Shown: positions 45,868-54,227 of the stretch, in pieces
How positions within the stretch are numbered: position 1 is the stretch's first letter
Layout of the letters: every line of letters starts with the position of its first letter
NCBI GenBank assembly: GCA_963789225.1
Contig: CAWBKD010000046.1
Coordinates: forward strand, 1,178,001 to 1,242,000
Direction: 5' to 3'
DNA length: 64,000 nt
From: Palsa-504 sp963789225
Lineage (GTDB): Bacteria > Actinomycetota > Actinomycetes > Streptosporangiales > Streptosporangiaceae
The notes under the pieces: model-generated
Told to the model about the DNA's origin: nothing
The model's input: the letters and a program-made list of their open reading frames with translations, nothing else
Databases searched by the model: none
Position numbers and translations under genes: made by a program

Positions 45868-45951
45868 CTTGGGTTTTCGGGCTTGGGTTTTCGGGCTTGG
45901 GTTTTCGGGCTTGGGTTTTCGGGCTTGGGTTTTCGGGCTTGGGTGTTCGGT
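45868..45951. repeat. 14-bp tandem repeat between the Rieske and peroxidase genes
   Basis: Five perfect copies of CTTGGGTTTTCGGG (45868-45937) are followed by degenerate copies to about 45975. It is intergenic, 16 bp after the Rieske stop. Its minus strand is open as a KPENPSPKTQ-like repeat, but no gene is supported. Confidence 0.9.
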
Positions 45952-46008
45952 CTGGGTTTTCGGGTCTTGGGTTTCGGCCTTGGCCGGGTGGGCCGGTAGC
46001 GTAGCGGC

Positions 46009-46518
46009 GTGACCATCTTTGACATTCCGGTGAAGACCTTGGCCGGGCAGGACTCCTCACTCGGCGCGCGCGGCCTGGACGGCAAGGCGCTGCTCGTCGT
46101 GAACGTGGCCTCCAAGTGCGGGCTCACGCCCCAGTACACGGCCCTGGAGCGGCTGCAATCGGAGTACGCCGAGCGCGGCTTCTCCGTGGTGGGGTTCCCG
46201 TGCAATCAGTTCGGCGGGCAGGAGCCCGGCACTGCGGAGCAGATCGCCACGTTCTGTTCGGCCACGTACGGGGTCTCGTTTCCGATGTTCGAGAAGATTG
46301 AGGTGAACGGGCCCGGGCGGCACCCCATCTACGATTCCCTGACTGCCACGCCTGACGCCGACGGCGAGGCCGGGGACATCCAGTGGAACTTCGAGAAGTT
46401 CGTGGTGCGGCCCGACGGGACCGTTGCGGCCCGGTTCCGGCCGATGACCACCCCCGACTCCCCCGAGGTCCTGGCCGTCATCGAGGCTAGCTTGCCCGCT
46501 GGTCATTTCCTGGGCTAA
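46009..46518 (+). CDS. Glutathione peroxidase-family thiol peroxidase
   Basis: A 169-residue thioredoxin-fold peroxidase. The catalytic Cys is in VNVASKCGLTPQYTALERLQ, and VVGFPCNQFGGQEPGT holds the Gln and probable resolving-side Cys. IQWNFEKFVVRPDGTVAARF carries the catalytic Trp-Asn motif. Bacterial members usually use thioredoxin or mycothiol systems. It detoxifies hydroperoxides in the cytosol. The full family length is present. Confidence 0.95.
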   Translation: MTIFDIPVKTLAGQDSSLGARGLDGKALLVVNVASKCGLTPQYTALERLQSEYAERGFSVVGFPCNQFGGQEPGTAEQIATFCSATYGVSFPMFEKIEVNGPGRHPIYDSLTATPDADGEAGDIQWNFEKFVVRPDGTVAARFRPMTTPDSPEVLAVIEASLPAGHFLG

Positions 46519-46564
46519 ACGCCAGTGGCGGGTAGGGCTTGTGGGGCGCGGCCCTTCACCTCGA

Positions 46565-47512
46565 TCAGGCGGCCGGCTTGATGAGGGGGGCGTCGCGCGT
46601 GAACAGCCGGAAGCCGACTCCGTAGTACAGGCCACGCGCCGACGGATGGCCGGGGGCACCTAGGCAGGCAACGGTCATGTGGGTGGCTCCGGCGTGGCGA
46701 GCGAGATGCATGCCGTGGAGGAGCATCGCACGGCCAAGACCCAGACGCCGGAAGTCGGGATGGGTCCCGACCGGCTCGAATTCGGCGGTCTGGTTGGCCT
46801 CGTCCAGCCACATGATCGTCGATGCGGCCATGGTCCCGTCTGGTGCCTCCACCAGCACGTGGAGGTCGCTGCGGTACGTCGGCGTCTGCCGGACGCCCTC
46901 GTAACCCTCAGCGGTGTAGGTCGACGGAGCCCACGCGTCCACGTGGGCCCGGACCGCGGCCTCGGGCCCGGCCTCGACGGCGTTGCGGAACCGGAATCCA
47001 TCCGGGAGCGTCGGCTGCTCGATATGGGTGAGATCCCGCTTATTGAGTTGAGTCCAGTGCCCGGTATCGCCGAGCGACGCCGGGTCGGTCTGATATCCGT
47101 GCGCCTCCCATCGCTTGAGCGCGAACTCGTCGGCCATATGCGGCATCACCGTGCGCTCGAGGTTCGCCGCGACTCGGTCGTACCAGTCGATCACGTCGTC
47201 AACCAGCTCCGCCTGGTCGGGATGGACCTGGTACCCCAGGTAGGCGTTGGTGACGTCCTGTACCGACCCGTCACTTCGCCGCACCTGGTGCGGCAGATAG
47301 GCCCAGCCCCACGCCACCAGCTCACCGCCGGCCAACCACAGGCGGGACGGCCAGGTCCCGCCGTCCGAGGCATGCCCTTTACCCCAGATCCAGGCCAGTT
47401 CCCCGAACGTCGCGTCGCTGTTCACCAGATCGGGGCGGACGGCGGTGACGCGCTGGGCCAGGCCCTGCATGAGCTGTACCTTCTCGGCGGTAACGAGATC
47501 GGAGTCAGGCAT
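46565..47512 (-). CDS. GNAT acetyltransferase with two domains
   Basis: A 315-residue protein. The C-terminal GNAT domain shows AEFEPVGTHPDFRRLGLGRA (acetyl-CoA loop RRLGLG) and ends YYGVGFRLFTRDAPLIK. The N-terminal half (about 1-160) holds a degenerate second GNAT-like region (LAGGELVAWGWAYLPHQV). This arrangement resembles tandem-GNAT proteins such as MshD, but motif evidence for mycothiol synthase is lacking. Substrate unknown. Confidence 0.85.
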   Translation of the reverse strand: MPDSDLVTAEKVQLMQGLAQRVTAVRPDLVNSDATFGELAWIWGKGHASDGGTWPSRLWLAGGELVAWGWAYLPHQVRRSDGSVQDVTNAYLGYQVHPDQAELVDDVIDWYDRVAANLERTVMPHMADEFALKRWEAHGYQTDPASLGDTGHWTQLNKRDLTHIEQPTLPDGFRFRNAVEAGPEAAVRAHVDAWAPSTYTAEGYEGVRQTPTYRSDLHVLVEAPDGTMAASTIMWLDEANQTAEFEPVGTHPDFRRLGLGRAMLLHGMHLARHAGATHMTVACLGAPGHPSARGLYYGVGFRLFTRDAPLIKPAA

Positions 47513-47589
47513 GCGGCCACTGTGTCAGGACTGCGGCAAGCCGTCGAACCTATTTCCTTGGCCAAACGGGTGCCTGATACGAATGGGGC

Positions 47590-48342
47590 ATGGCTGCTCT
47601 GGTGCTGCTTGTTCATAGCCCGCTGGTGGGGTCCGCGAGCTGGGATCTGGTGGCGGCTGACCTGGCCGGGTCGGGCTACAAGGTAGGCGTCCCGGACCTT
47701 ACCGGCACAGTCGGGGCGGGGCCGCCCTACTGCTCGCGCCAGGCCGAGGTTATAGCGCGCAGCGCATCCGGCCGGGCCGCGATCCTCATTGGGCATAGCG
47801 GCGCCGGGCCGCTGCTGGCTGCGGCGGGTGCCCTCATCGGTGAGGTGCGCGGCTACGTCTTCGTCGACGCGGGCCTGCCGATCCCGGGGCAGTCGTGGAT
47901 GGAAACCGTGCCGCCCGACCTGGCGGCCCAGGTGCGGGACATGGCTGATGCCCGGGGCTGGCTTCCGCCCTGGCCGCAGTGGTGGGGCGATGAGGTCATG
48001 GCCGAACTCATCCCGGACCCGAAGGCGCGGCGGCGCTTCGCGGCCGACTGCCCCCGGCTGCCGCTGGCCATGTTCGAGGAAATCCACCCGCCGGCGCCGG
48101 CCTGGCCCGATGCTCCCGGTGCTTACCTGCTGCTGAGCGAGGCGTACCAGGACCAGGCGGCCAAGGCGCGGGAGCTTGGCTGGCCGGTGGCCGAGCAGAT
48201 GACCCACCACCTGGCGCTCGTGACGGAGCCTGGCCGGATCGCCGGATCGTTGCGCGAGCTGATCGGCCTCGTTACGCGGGAAGACCGGTTATTCGGAAGC
48301 CTGGGCGCACGGAGCGGGAAGCGAAATCTCGGCGCCGCCTGA
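47590..48342 (+). CDS. Alpha/beta hydrolase
   Basis: A 250-residue esterase-like protein. LVLLVHSPLVGSASWDLVAA starts the fold, AAILIGHSGAGPLLAAAGAL carries the nucleophile Ser (GHSGAG), and MTHHLALVTEPGR supplies the His. The final 25 residues overlap the convergent nickel-transporter gene by 54 bp. Substrate is not known; it resembles small actinobacterial alpha/beta hydrolases near AHL-like or ester substrates only in outline. Confidence 0.83.
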   Translation: MAALVLLVHSPLVGSASWDLVAADLAGSGYKVGVPDLTGTVGAGPPYCSRQAEVIARSASGRAAILIGHSGAGPLLAAAGALIGEVRGYVFVDAGLPIPGQSWMETVPPDLAAQVRDMADARGWLPPWPQWWGDEVMAELIPDPKARRRFAADCPRLPLAMFEEIHPPAPAWPDAPGAYLLLSEAYQDQAAKARELGWPVAEQMTHHLALVTEPGRIAGSLRELIGLVTREDRLFGSLGARSGKRNLGAA

Positions 48343-49479
48343 GCCGTGCAGGCGGGCTGTCCATTTCTCCTCGATGTGGCCGAATCGCCAGATGGCCATG
48401 GCCGCCGCCCAGACGACGATGAACATACCGACGATCACGAAGCCCGCCGTGTTGATGTTGAAGTGGTACATGAAGCCCCAGAAGCCGCCGGTCTGGCTGA
48501 CCCCGTGGATCTCCAGCGGGACCAGGCTGAGGGTCTCGATCCCGCCGATGAAGAAGCAGATCGCCACCGACAGGCCGGTGATGGCCAGGTTGTAGTACAC
48601 CTTGCGCACGGGGTTGAAGAACGCCCAGCCGTAGGCCAGGTTCATGAAGATGCCGTCGGTGGTGTCCATCAGGCACATCCCGGCGGTAAACAGGACCGGC
48701 AGGGCGACGATGGCCTGCCAGGGAATGTGCTCGGAGGCCAGCAGCGCGGTGGTCGTCAGCAGGGCGACCTCGGTGGCGGTGTCGAAACCCAGCCCGAACA
48801 CCACCCCGACCGGGTACAGCTGCCACTCCTTGTTGATGACCCTCATCCAGCGGCCGAAGAACCGGTAGAAGAACCCCCGGTTGTCCAGTTGCCGGTTCAG
48901 CTCGGCCTCGTCGTACTCCCCACGCCGCATGGACCGGAAGACCCTGATGATTCCGGCCAGGATCACGAGGTTGAGCAGGCCGATCAGGAACAGGAACGCC
49001 GCGGACACCATCGTGCCGAAGGTGCCCCCGAACGCCTCCAGCGAGGACCTGCTGTGCGTCACCGCCGGCAGCACGGTCTTCTCGGCGATGATGATCCCGA
49101 TTCCGATCACCACCACGATGGTGGAGTGGCCGAGGGAGAAGAAGTAGCCGAACGAGAACGGGCGCGGCTGGTCGGTGCCCTGGCGTTCGGCCATCACCTT
49201 GCGGGTGGTGTTGTCGATCGCGGCGATGTGGTCGGCGTCGAACGCGTGCCGCAGGCCCAGGGTGTACGCGGTGACGCTCAGGCCGACGCCGAACAGCTTG
49301 TAATGGGCCGGCAGCACGTAGACGATGAACACGAAGAACCCGAGCGCGTGGAGCATGATGATCGAGCCGTACATGCCGAGCACACGCAGCCGCTCGGTCC
49401 GGCTCATCGTGCGGAAGGACTGGCGGAAGATCTTGCGCATGGTCATGCCGCCCTGCGGCGCTGCGCTCGGAGCGGTCAT
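48289..49479 (-). CDS. NiCoT-family nickel/cobalt transporter
   Basis: A 396-residue permease with eight membrane segments. The family signature is LGLRHAFDADHIAAIDNTTR, with the supporting motifs FSLGHSTIVVVIG, GLGFDTATEVALL and AGMCLMDTTDGIFMNLAYGW. It takes up Ni2+ (or Co2+) with high affinity for nickel enzymes. A Nur-type box lies 60 bp upstream, so nickel repression is likely. Start ATG 49479; an internal ATG 12 codons later is possible. Confidence 0.95.
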   Translation of the reverse strand: MTAPSAAPQGGMTMRKIFRQSFRTMSRTERLRVLGMYGSIIMLHALGFFVFIVYVLPAHYKLFGVGLSVTAYTLGLRHAFDADHIAAIDNTTRKVMAERQGTDQPRPFSFGYFFSLGHSTIVVVIGIGIIIAEKTVLPAVTHSRSSLEAFGGTFGTMVSAAFLFLIGLLNLVILAGIIRVFRSMRRGEYDEAELNRQLDNRGFFYRFFGRWMRVINKEWQLYPVGVVFGLGFDTATEVALLTTTALLASEHIPWQAIVALPVLFTAGMCLMDTTDGIFMNLAYGWAFFNPVRKVYYNLAITGLSVAICFFIGGIETLSLVPLEIHGVSQTGGFWGFMYHFNINTAGFVIVGMFIVVWAAAMAIWRFGHIEEKWTARLHGSGGAEISLPAPCAQASE

Positions 49480-49538
49480 GAACCCGACCCCCCTCCGCCA
49501 CGCAGGCTGTCCGCGCCTGAGGGGAACGCTACCCCTAA

Positions 49539-49555
49539 TTGCAAAGAAGTCGCAA
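49539..49555 (-). promoter_or_regulatory. Nur (nickel-responsive repressor) box
   Basis: TTGCAA-AGAAG-TCGCAA at 49539-49555 matches the TTGCAA-N5-TTGCAA pattern I recall for Streptomyces Nur sites. It lies upstream of the NiCoT gene. No nur gene is in the window. Confidence 0.65.
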
Positions 49556-49591
49556 GTACTGGATTGTTGCAGATACTTCGCGGGGCTGGGG

Positions 49592-49740
49592 CTAGACGAG
49601 GGTAGCGGGGTCGCGTTTGGCCAGCTGGCGGGCGATTATCATGCGCTGGATCTCGCTGGTGCCTTCCCAGATCCGCTCGACGCGCAGCTCGCGGTAGAAG
49701 CGTTCGGCCACGTTCTCGCGCATGTAGCCGCCGCCGAAGA
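49592..49740 (-). pseudogene. Acyl-CoA dehydrogenase C-terminal remnant
   Basis: The minus strand reads GGGYMRENVAERFYRELRVE, RIWEGTSEIQRMIIARQLAK and RDPATLV with stop at 49592. The WEGTSEIQR motif is diagnostic of the acyl-CoA dehydrogenase C-terminus. The first 300-plus codons are missing. Confidence 0.9.
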
Positions 49741-49744
49741 CCTA

Positions 49745-49954
49745 GCCATCCCGGCCGGCGGGGCCAGGCACCAGGTCGCGGTCACCGAGCGGCATCCTGA
49801 CCTGGACCCGGCCCGGGTCCCGATGGTGTTCGACCTGCGCGCCGGGCTCTACTGGCGGCCCAAGGAGGGCGGCCTACTGTTCGTGTTCCCGCGCGGCTGG
49901 ACCGGCTCCTGGCAGATCCACGAGCCGATCAGGAAGCTGTACGTGCTCTTCTAG
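49745..49954 (+). pseudogene. DAO-type FAD oxidoreductase fragment
   Basis: The plus strand reads RHQVAVTERHPDLDPARVPM then VFDLRAGLYWRPKEGGLLF, typical of a D-amino-acid/sarcosine oxidase-like C-terminal half. It then continues VFPRGWTGSWQIHEPIRKLY to a stop, which is not part of that family. Neither end of a DAO gene is present. Confidence 0.7.
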
Positions 49955-49974
49955 AAGCTGTACGTGCTCTTCTA
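49933..49974. repeat. 21-bp perfect tandem duplication
   Basis: GAAGCTGTACGTGCTCTTCT plus A occurs twice back to back. The stop of the DAO fragment lies across the junction. Confidence 0.95.
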
Positions 49975-50081
49975 GGAGCAAGCCGCCCGGCACCGGGCGG
50001 CGCCATGGTAGGCAAATGTCCTCGACCGCCGTAGGCATAGGTCCATTGACCGCCCCACCGGCGCGAGCGACGCTGAGAGCC

Positions 50082-51074
50082 ATGGTCTGGCGGATCCACT
50101 TCACGGCCGGGGATCTCCAGCGGATCCAGGTCAGCCCCACCCTCGGCCCGCTGGCCGAGACGGTCATGGCGATGTCCCTGCTCCGGTGCCCCGTGGCGCC
50201 CAGCGGGCTGTACAGCCGGTGGCGCAGCCAGGTCAAGGGCAGGGTCACCCCTCAGATGACGGCGCTGGCGAACCTGATGCCGGTCGGCTCCAAGGGAGTG
50301 GATCTGTGCACGCTCACGGGCCCGGCGTCCACGTTTGAGCAAGGCCTCCAGGCGCTGATGGCCATGCCCCCCGACCACTACCTGGTCGAGGTCGAGTACG
50401 TCGCCATGCACCACAAGCTGCCCCAGGCCGCCTGGGCGGTGGCGGAGGCAGCCGGTCAGGCCCGGTTCGAACTGGCACAGGCGGCGCGGGCGGCGCACCG
50501 GGCGCTGGTCGCACCGTACTGGAGGCGGATCCAGGCGTGCCTGCACGCCGAGCAGGTCGCCCGCAACCGAGTGCTGACTCTGGGCGGTCCCGAGCGGCTG
50601 CTGGCCTCGATCCAGGGTGAGCTGATCCGCTGGCGGCCGCCGGTCCTTGAGGTGTACATGTGCGGCGATATCGACGTACACCTGGAAGGCCGCGGCCTCA
50701 CGCTGGTGCCTTCGGTGTTCGTCGGCGCCGTCCCCGCTTTGCACCAGAACCCGAACGACCAAACGGCGGCGCCCGTCCTGGTCCTGCCCGCGGCCGACGA
50801 ACGGGTCCGCCACGGCCATCTGTGGGATGGCCCGAAGGACCGGACGATGGCGCTGGCCGCGCTGGTCGGGCGGAACCGGGCGGCGGTGCTGAGCGCCATC
50901 GGCGAGGGCGGCACTACCACGGAGGTGGCCAGCCGGGTAGGTATCTCGCTCGCGGCGGCTAGCCAGCACGCGTCCGTGCTCCGCAGCGCGGGCCTCATCA
51001 TCACCCGCCGGCAGGGCAGCTCGGTCCTGCATGTGCTGACCCCGCTGGGCGCCGAACTGCTGCAAGCCGGCTAG
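50082..51074 (+). CDS. ArsR-like winged-helix regulator, relative of the one at 28435
   Basis: A 330-residue regulator. The long N-terminal domain ends RGLTLVPSVFVGAVPALHQN, equivalent to GLVLMPSVFIWPDW in the 28435 protein. The winged helix is TEVASRVGISLAAASQHASV and the wing GLIITRRQGSSVLHVLTPLG. ATG 50082 is chosen because it starts the conserved region; the frame is open further up. No obvious target gene is adjacent, since the flanking DNA is remnants. From the stop to 51244 I see no gene. Confidence 0.85.
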   Translation: MVWRIHFTAGDLQRIQVSPTLGPLAETVMAMSLLRCPVAPSGLYSRWRSQVKGRVTPQMTALANLMPVGSKGVDLCTLTGPASTFEQGLQALMAMPPDHYLVEVEYVAMHHKLPQAAWAVAEAAGQARFELAQAARAAHRALVAPYWRRIQACLHAEQVARNRVLTLGGPERLLASIQGELIRWRPPVLEVYMCGDIDVHLEGRGLTLVPSVFVGAVPALHQNPNDQTAAPVLVLPAADERVRHGHLWDGPKDRTMALAALVGRNRAAVLSAIGEGGTTTEVASRVGISLAAASQHASVLRSAGLIITRRQGSSVLHVLTPLGAELLQAG

Positions 51075-51244
51075 GGCAAACCGGCCACGGGAAAGCCGCA
51101 GCTTGTCCGGGGTTGCGGGCTGCCCAGGTTTGCTTGGACCGGGTTCCCGGCCGTCGGCTGAAGAGCTGCCGACCGCGCTGCGGGGCGGACAGATCAAATG
51201 GGTGTCAGCATGCCTTAGCGGCGTTTCGTGAAGTCGTCGGCGCT

Positions 51245-53038
51245 TCAGGTGTCGGTGCCGACGCCATGGTGGACGAAGAACAGGCCGCCTGGATCGTATC
51301 GGTTCTTCACCTGCAAGAGGCGAGCGTAGTGCTCGCCCCAGAACGCAGTCTGCCAGTCGGCTTGAAAGTAGTCGGTTTCGTTGAAGTAGGAGGCGGGCTG
51401 CTCGCGGAGGGCTTTGACCGGCGCCATAGCGGCGGTCACGGCCTGCGCCTGCTGCCGTCCCTGCGCGGCATCCGGTTCGTGGCCGGGGATGCCGGGATAG
51501 ACCGACTGCTGGCCGGCGGCGGCGATCACCAGCGCGAAGGCGTCCAGGACCGCTGGGTTCATCGCGGTGTCCGCGGTCCAGCCCACGGCGTCCGCGGCCC
51601 CCCCGGCGAGGCCCTTGTTGCAGTGCAGCGTTATCTGCGCGAACTGGCTGGCCCTCACGAGCGCATCGGCCAGGGCCGGCTGGTGTTTCGGGTCGAGAAG
51701 CTGCTGCGACAGCCACGTCGACTGGTAGGTGGACCAGAACGCAGCTACCTCACCGGCGTTGCCCGCATTGTAGTAATAGCCCTTCGGCGCCCCCGGCAGA
51801 GGGTCGCGCACGATGAATTCGGGGGCGTACTGCTCGAAGAAAGCCGCATTCCAGAAGTCCTGTGCCGGGATCGCTGCCACTAGCTGGCCGGTGAGCGTGT
51901 AGTCGGCCGGCCGGGCCTTGACCCAGTCGAAGAACGGAGCCCAGGTCTGTTCGGCCTGGGCCGTGGTGAGCCCCTGGAACGCCATGGCGACGGAGATCTT
52001 GGATCCGGCCCCGAAACTGATCTGCTCTCCCCAGTGCGGGTTGAACAGGCTCTGCCGGTAGAACGAGATCATCTGCTCGACCAGGGTCTGGTAGGCGGCG
52101 TCCGATGAGGCGCCGATCGTCGCGTCCGCCGCGCCGAGGTATTCCGGCAGTTCGTGGGTGCGCAGCGTGAACCGGGTGACGACGCCGAAGGTCCCGCCTC
52201 CGCCGCCCTTGAGCGCCCAGAACAGGTCCGGGTCCTGGAACGCGTTGACGACGCGCACGGTCCCGTCCGCGGTGACGACCTCGGCCTCCAGCAGGTTGGC
52301 CGCGGCGGTGCCGAACCCCTTGGAGAAGCTGCCGAAACCGCCGCCCTGCGTCAGGCCGGCGACACCGACGGTCGTGCAGCCTCCGCCCTGCACATAGCGG
52401 CCCGCGACGGTGGTGACGGCATTGTAGGCATCCATCCAGATCGCGCCGGCACCCACGCTCACCGCCGTCTCCGGCTCGACCTGGCCCGTGGCGCCCTGCG
52501 GCACGAAACTGTCGAGGACCTCGACGGTAGCCATGTTGGGCCTGGTCCAGATCAGTAGCGAATCCGGTGCGTTCGAGGTTCCGAGATAGCTGTGACCGCC
52601 GCCCTTCACCACAAGGCGGACATGATGCTCGCGGGCGAAGTTCACCGCGGCTGCGACATCGGCACTGCTCTGGGCCAGCACCGCATACGCGCTGGGCTCC
52701 GAGGTGAACGCATCCATCCAGCCCAGGGTCTGGGTCAGGTTGACACTTCTATCGATGTAGAACGGGTCCAGCAGGTTCATGAACAGATCGGTACACCCGG
52801 CACTGCCGGCATCGGGCTCGCACACGGTGAAGGCCGACTGCACCTGGACCAGGCGCCCGCCGACGCTCTCGCCGAGCGCCGCCCACTCCGCTGGGTTGGG
52901 CCAGCCCGGCTCGCCGGACCTGACACGAAGGACCGACCGCGCGGCGACGCCGCGCCCGGACGTCGTGCAACCAGAAATCAGCGGCGACCCAGCCAGCGGC
53001 AATACGGCCAGTGCCTTTAGTACCGTGCGTCGTTCCAT
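51245..53038 (-). CDS. Lipoprotein FAD-linked oxidase with berberine-bridge C-terminus
   Basis: A 597-residue exported oxidase. A signal with lipobox (PLAGSPLISGC) suggests membrane anchoring. The FAD_binding_4 domain has VRLVVKGGGHSYLGTSNAPD, where the conserved His binds FAD covalently, and YVQGGGCTTVGVAGLTQGGG. The C-terminus (LQVKNRYDPGGLFFVHHGVG) is the BBE motif. It should oxidise a sugar or alkaloid-like alcohol with O2. Because the CxxGC second attachment is altered to GGGCTTVG, bicovalent FAD is possible but unproven. Confidence 0.9.
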   Translation of the reverse strand: MERRTVLKALAVLPLAGSPLISGCTTSGRGVAARSVLRVRSGEPGWPNPAEWAALGESVGGRLVQVQSAFTVCEPDAGSAGCTDLFMNLLDPFYIDRSVNLTQTLGWMDAFTSEPSAYAVLAQSSADVAAAVNFAREHHVRLVVKGGGHSYLGTSNAPDSLLIWTRPNMATVEVLDSFVPQGATGQVEPETAVSVGAGAIWMDAYNAVTTVAGRYVQGGGCTTVGVAGLTQGGGFGSFSKGFGTAAANLLEAEVVTADGTVRVVNAFQDPDLFWALKGGGGGTFGVVTRFTLRTHELPEYLGAADATIGASSDAAYQTLVEQMISFYRQSLFNPHWGEQISFGAGSKISVAMAFQGLTTAQAEQTWAPFFDWVKARPADYTLTGQLVAAIPAQDFWNAAFFEQYAPEFIVRDPLPGAPKGYYYNAGNAGEVAAFWSTYQSTWLSQQLLDPKHQPALADALVRASQFAQITLHCNKGLAGGAADAVGWTADTAMNPAVLDAFALVIAAAGQQSVYPGIPGHEPDAAQGRQQAQAVTAAMAPVKALREQPASYFNETDYFQADWQTAFWGEHYARLLQVKNRYDPGGLFFVHHGVGTDT

Positions 53039-53456
53039 GTCCCGGACCTCCGGATCTCGGTTCGGGGGTGTCTGCGATCCTCACCGAGCTATGCCGAACC
53101 GTCCAAAAATAGCTCGGCTGCTGGATGTTCAAACAACGGCCACGGAACAACCCGGCTGGGCGCCGAACTGCTGCCAGCCAACTGAGGGCAAGCGGCTCGG
53201 TCTGGGTGAAGCGGGCTGGCCACCATCGGCCGGACAATGGCCAGCCCGCCTCGGATCGGACCACCGGCGTGTGGTTCCGCGTTCAGCATCACAGCGCCCG
53301 CCAACCTGCGGCAAAGCCTTTCGGCTGTGGCCGAAAGGGGCGGGGGGATGGGCGATCGACAGCCTTCGGTAGTGGCCGAGATGTCACGAAACGGGCGATT
53401 GACAGCGGACACAGAAGTGCATCAAGATCGGTAAACAACGGTCATCCAGGAGCCGT
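53039..53456. other. Intergenic region with regulator remnant
   Basis: No convincing gene in 418 bp. At about 53153-53190 the plus strand matches the 3' end of the 50082 regulator (LGAELLPAN, versus LGAELLQAG), with weaker similarity just before. The region ends with the DeoR gene's CAGGAG ribosome site. Confidence 0.6.
53211..53249. other. Perfect 12-bp stem-loop
   Basis: GCGGGCTGGCCA (53211-53222) pairs with TGGCCAGCCCGC (53238-53249) across a 15-nt loop. No T run follows on either strand, so an intrinsic terminator or a protein site are both possible. Confidence 0.6.
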
Positions 53457-54227
53457 ATGCTGCCGACTCAGCGCCGTCAGGCCATCCTCGCGGAGGTCCG
53501 CCAGGCCAAGGCGGTCTCCGCCGACGAACTGGCCAGGCAGTTCGGCGTCTCGCTGGAGACGATCAGGCGCGACCTGCGCGGACTGCGGGACCAGGGCCTG
53601 CTCGAGCGCGTCTACGGCGGCGCGCTGTCCGTCCGGTCTACCGAGGGCACCTTCGCCACCCGGAGCGCCCTGCACGCCGAGCGGAAGCGGGCCATCGCCC
53701 GGCTCGCCGCGACGCTGATCGGACCCGACGACACCATCGTCATCGACATCGGCACGACCGCGCTCGAGGTGGCCAGGGCGCTGCCCGCCGGGTTCCGCGG
53801 CCGGGTCCTGACCAACTCCGTGCCCGCCGCGATGGAACTCGCCGGACGGGAGGACATTGAGCTACTCCTGTCGGGCGGGCAGGTGCGAACCGGCGACGCG
53901 GCCTGCTTCGGCGCGCACGCCGAGGCGTTCTTCGCCGAGTTCTACGCCGACCTGGCGTTCCTCGGCTCCGGCGGGATACACCCCCGGGCCGGGCTCACCG
54001 ACTACCACCCGCACGAGGTCATCACCAGGCGGACGATCATCGAGCACTCGGCCGCCTCCTACGTCCTGGCCGATTCGAGCAAGCTCGGCACCATCGCCGT
54101 GCACCGGGTCTGCCCGCTGAGCCGCGTCACCGCGGTCCTTACCGATCACCAAGCCAGCCCCGAGGTCGTCGAAGCCCTCGCCGGGGCCGGCTGCACCGTC
54201 CTGCTTGGGGCCACAACTGAGGAGTGA
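53457..54227 (+). CDS. DeoR-family repressor
   Basis: A 256-residue sugar-phosphate-responsive regulator. The HTH is ADELARQFGVSLETIRRDLR followed by the hallmark GLLERVYGGAL. The effector domain has IVIDIGTTALEVARAL and ADLAFLGSGGIHPRAGLTDY. GlpR-like members sense the phosphorylated intermediate of the operon they repress. Its stop overlaps the permease start by 4 bp, making it first in a five-gene operon. Confidence 0.94.
   Translation: MLPTQRRQAILAEVRQAKAVSADELARQFGVSLETIRRDLRGLRDQGLLERVYGGALSVRSTEGTFATRSALHAERKRAIARLAATLIGPDDTIVIDIGTTALEVARALPAGFRGRVLTNSVPAAMELAGREDIELLLSGGQVRTGDAACFGAHAEAFFAEFYADLAFLGSGGIHPRAGLTDYHPHEVITRRTIIEHSAASYVLADSSKLGTIAVHRVCPLSRVTAVLTDHQASPEVVEALAGAGCTVLLGATTEE

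Noticed and set aside
45868..45975. Possible CRISPR array or a repeat protein on the minus strand
   Set aside because: 14-bp units with no unique spacers; no start, ribosome site or domain for a protein.
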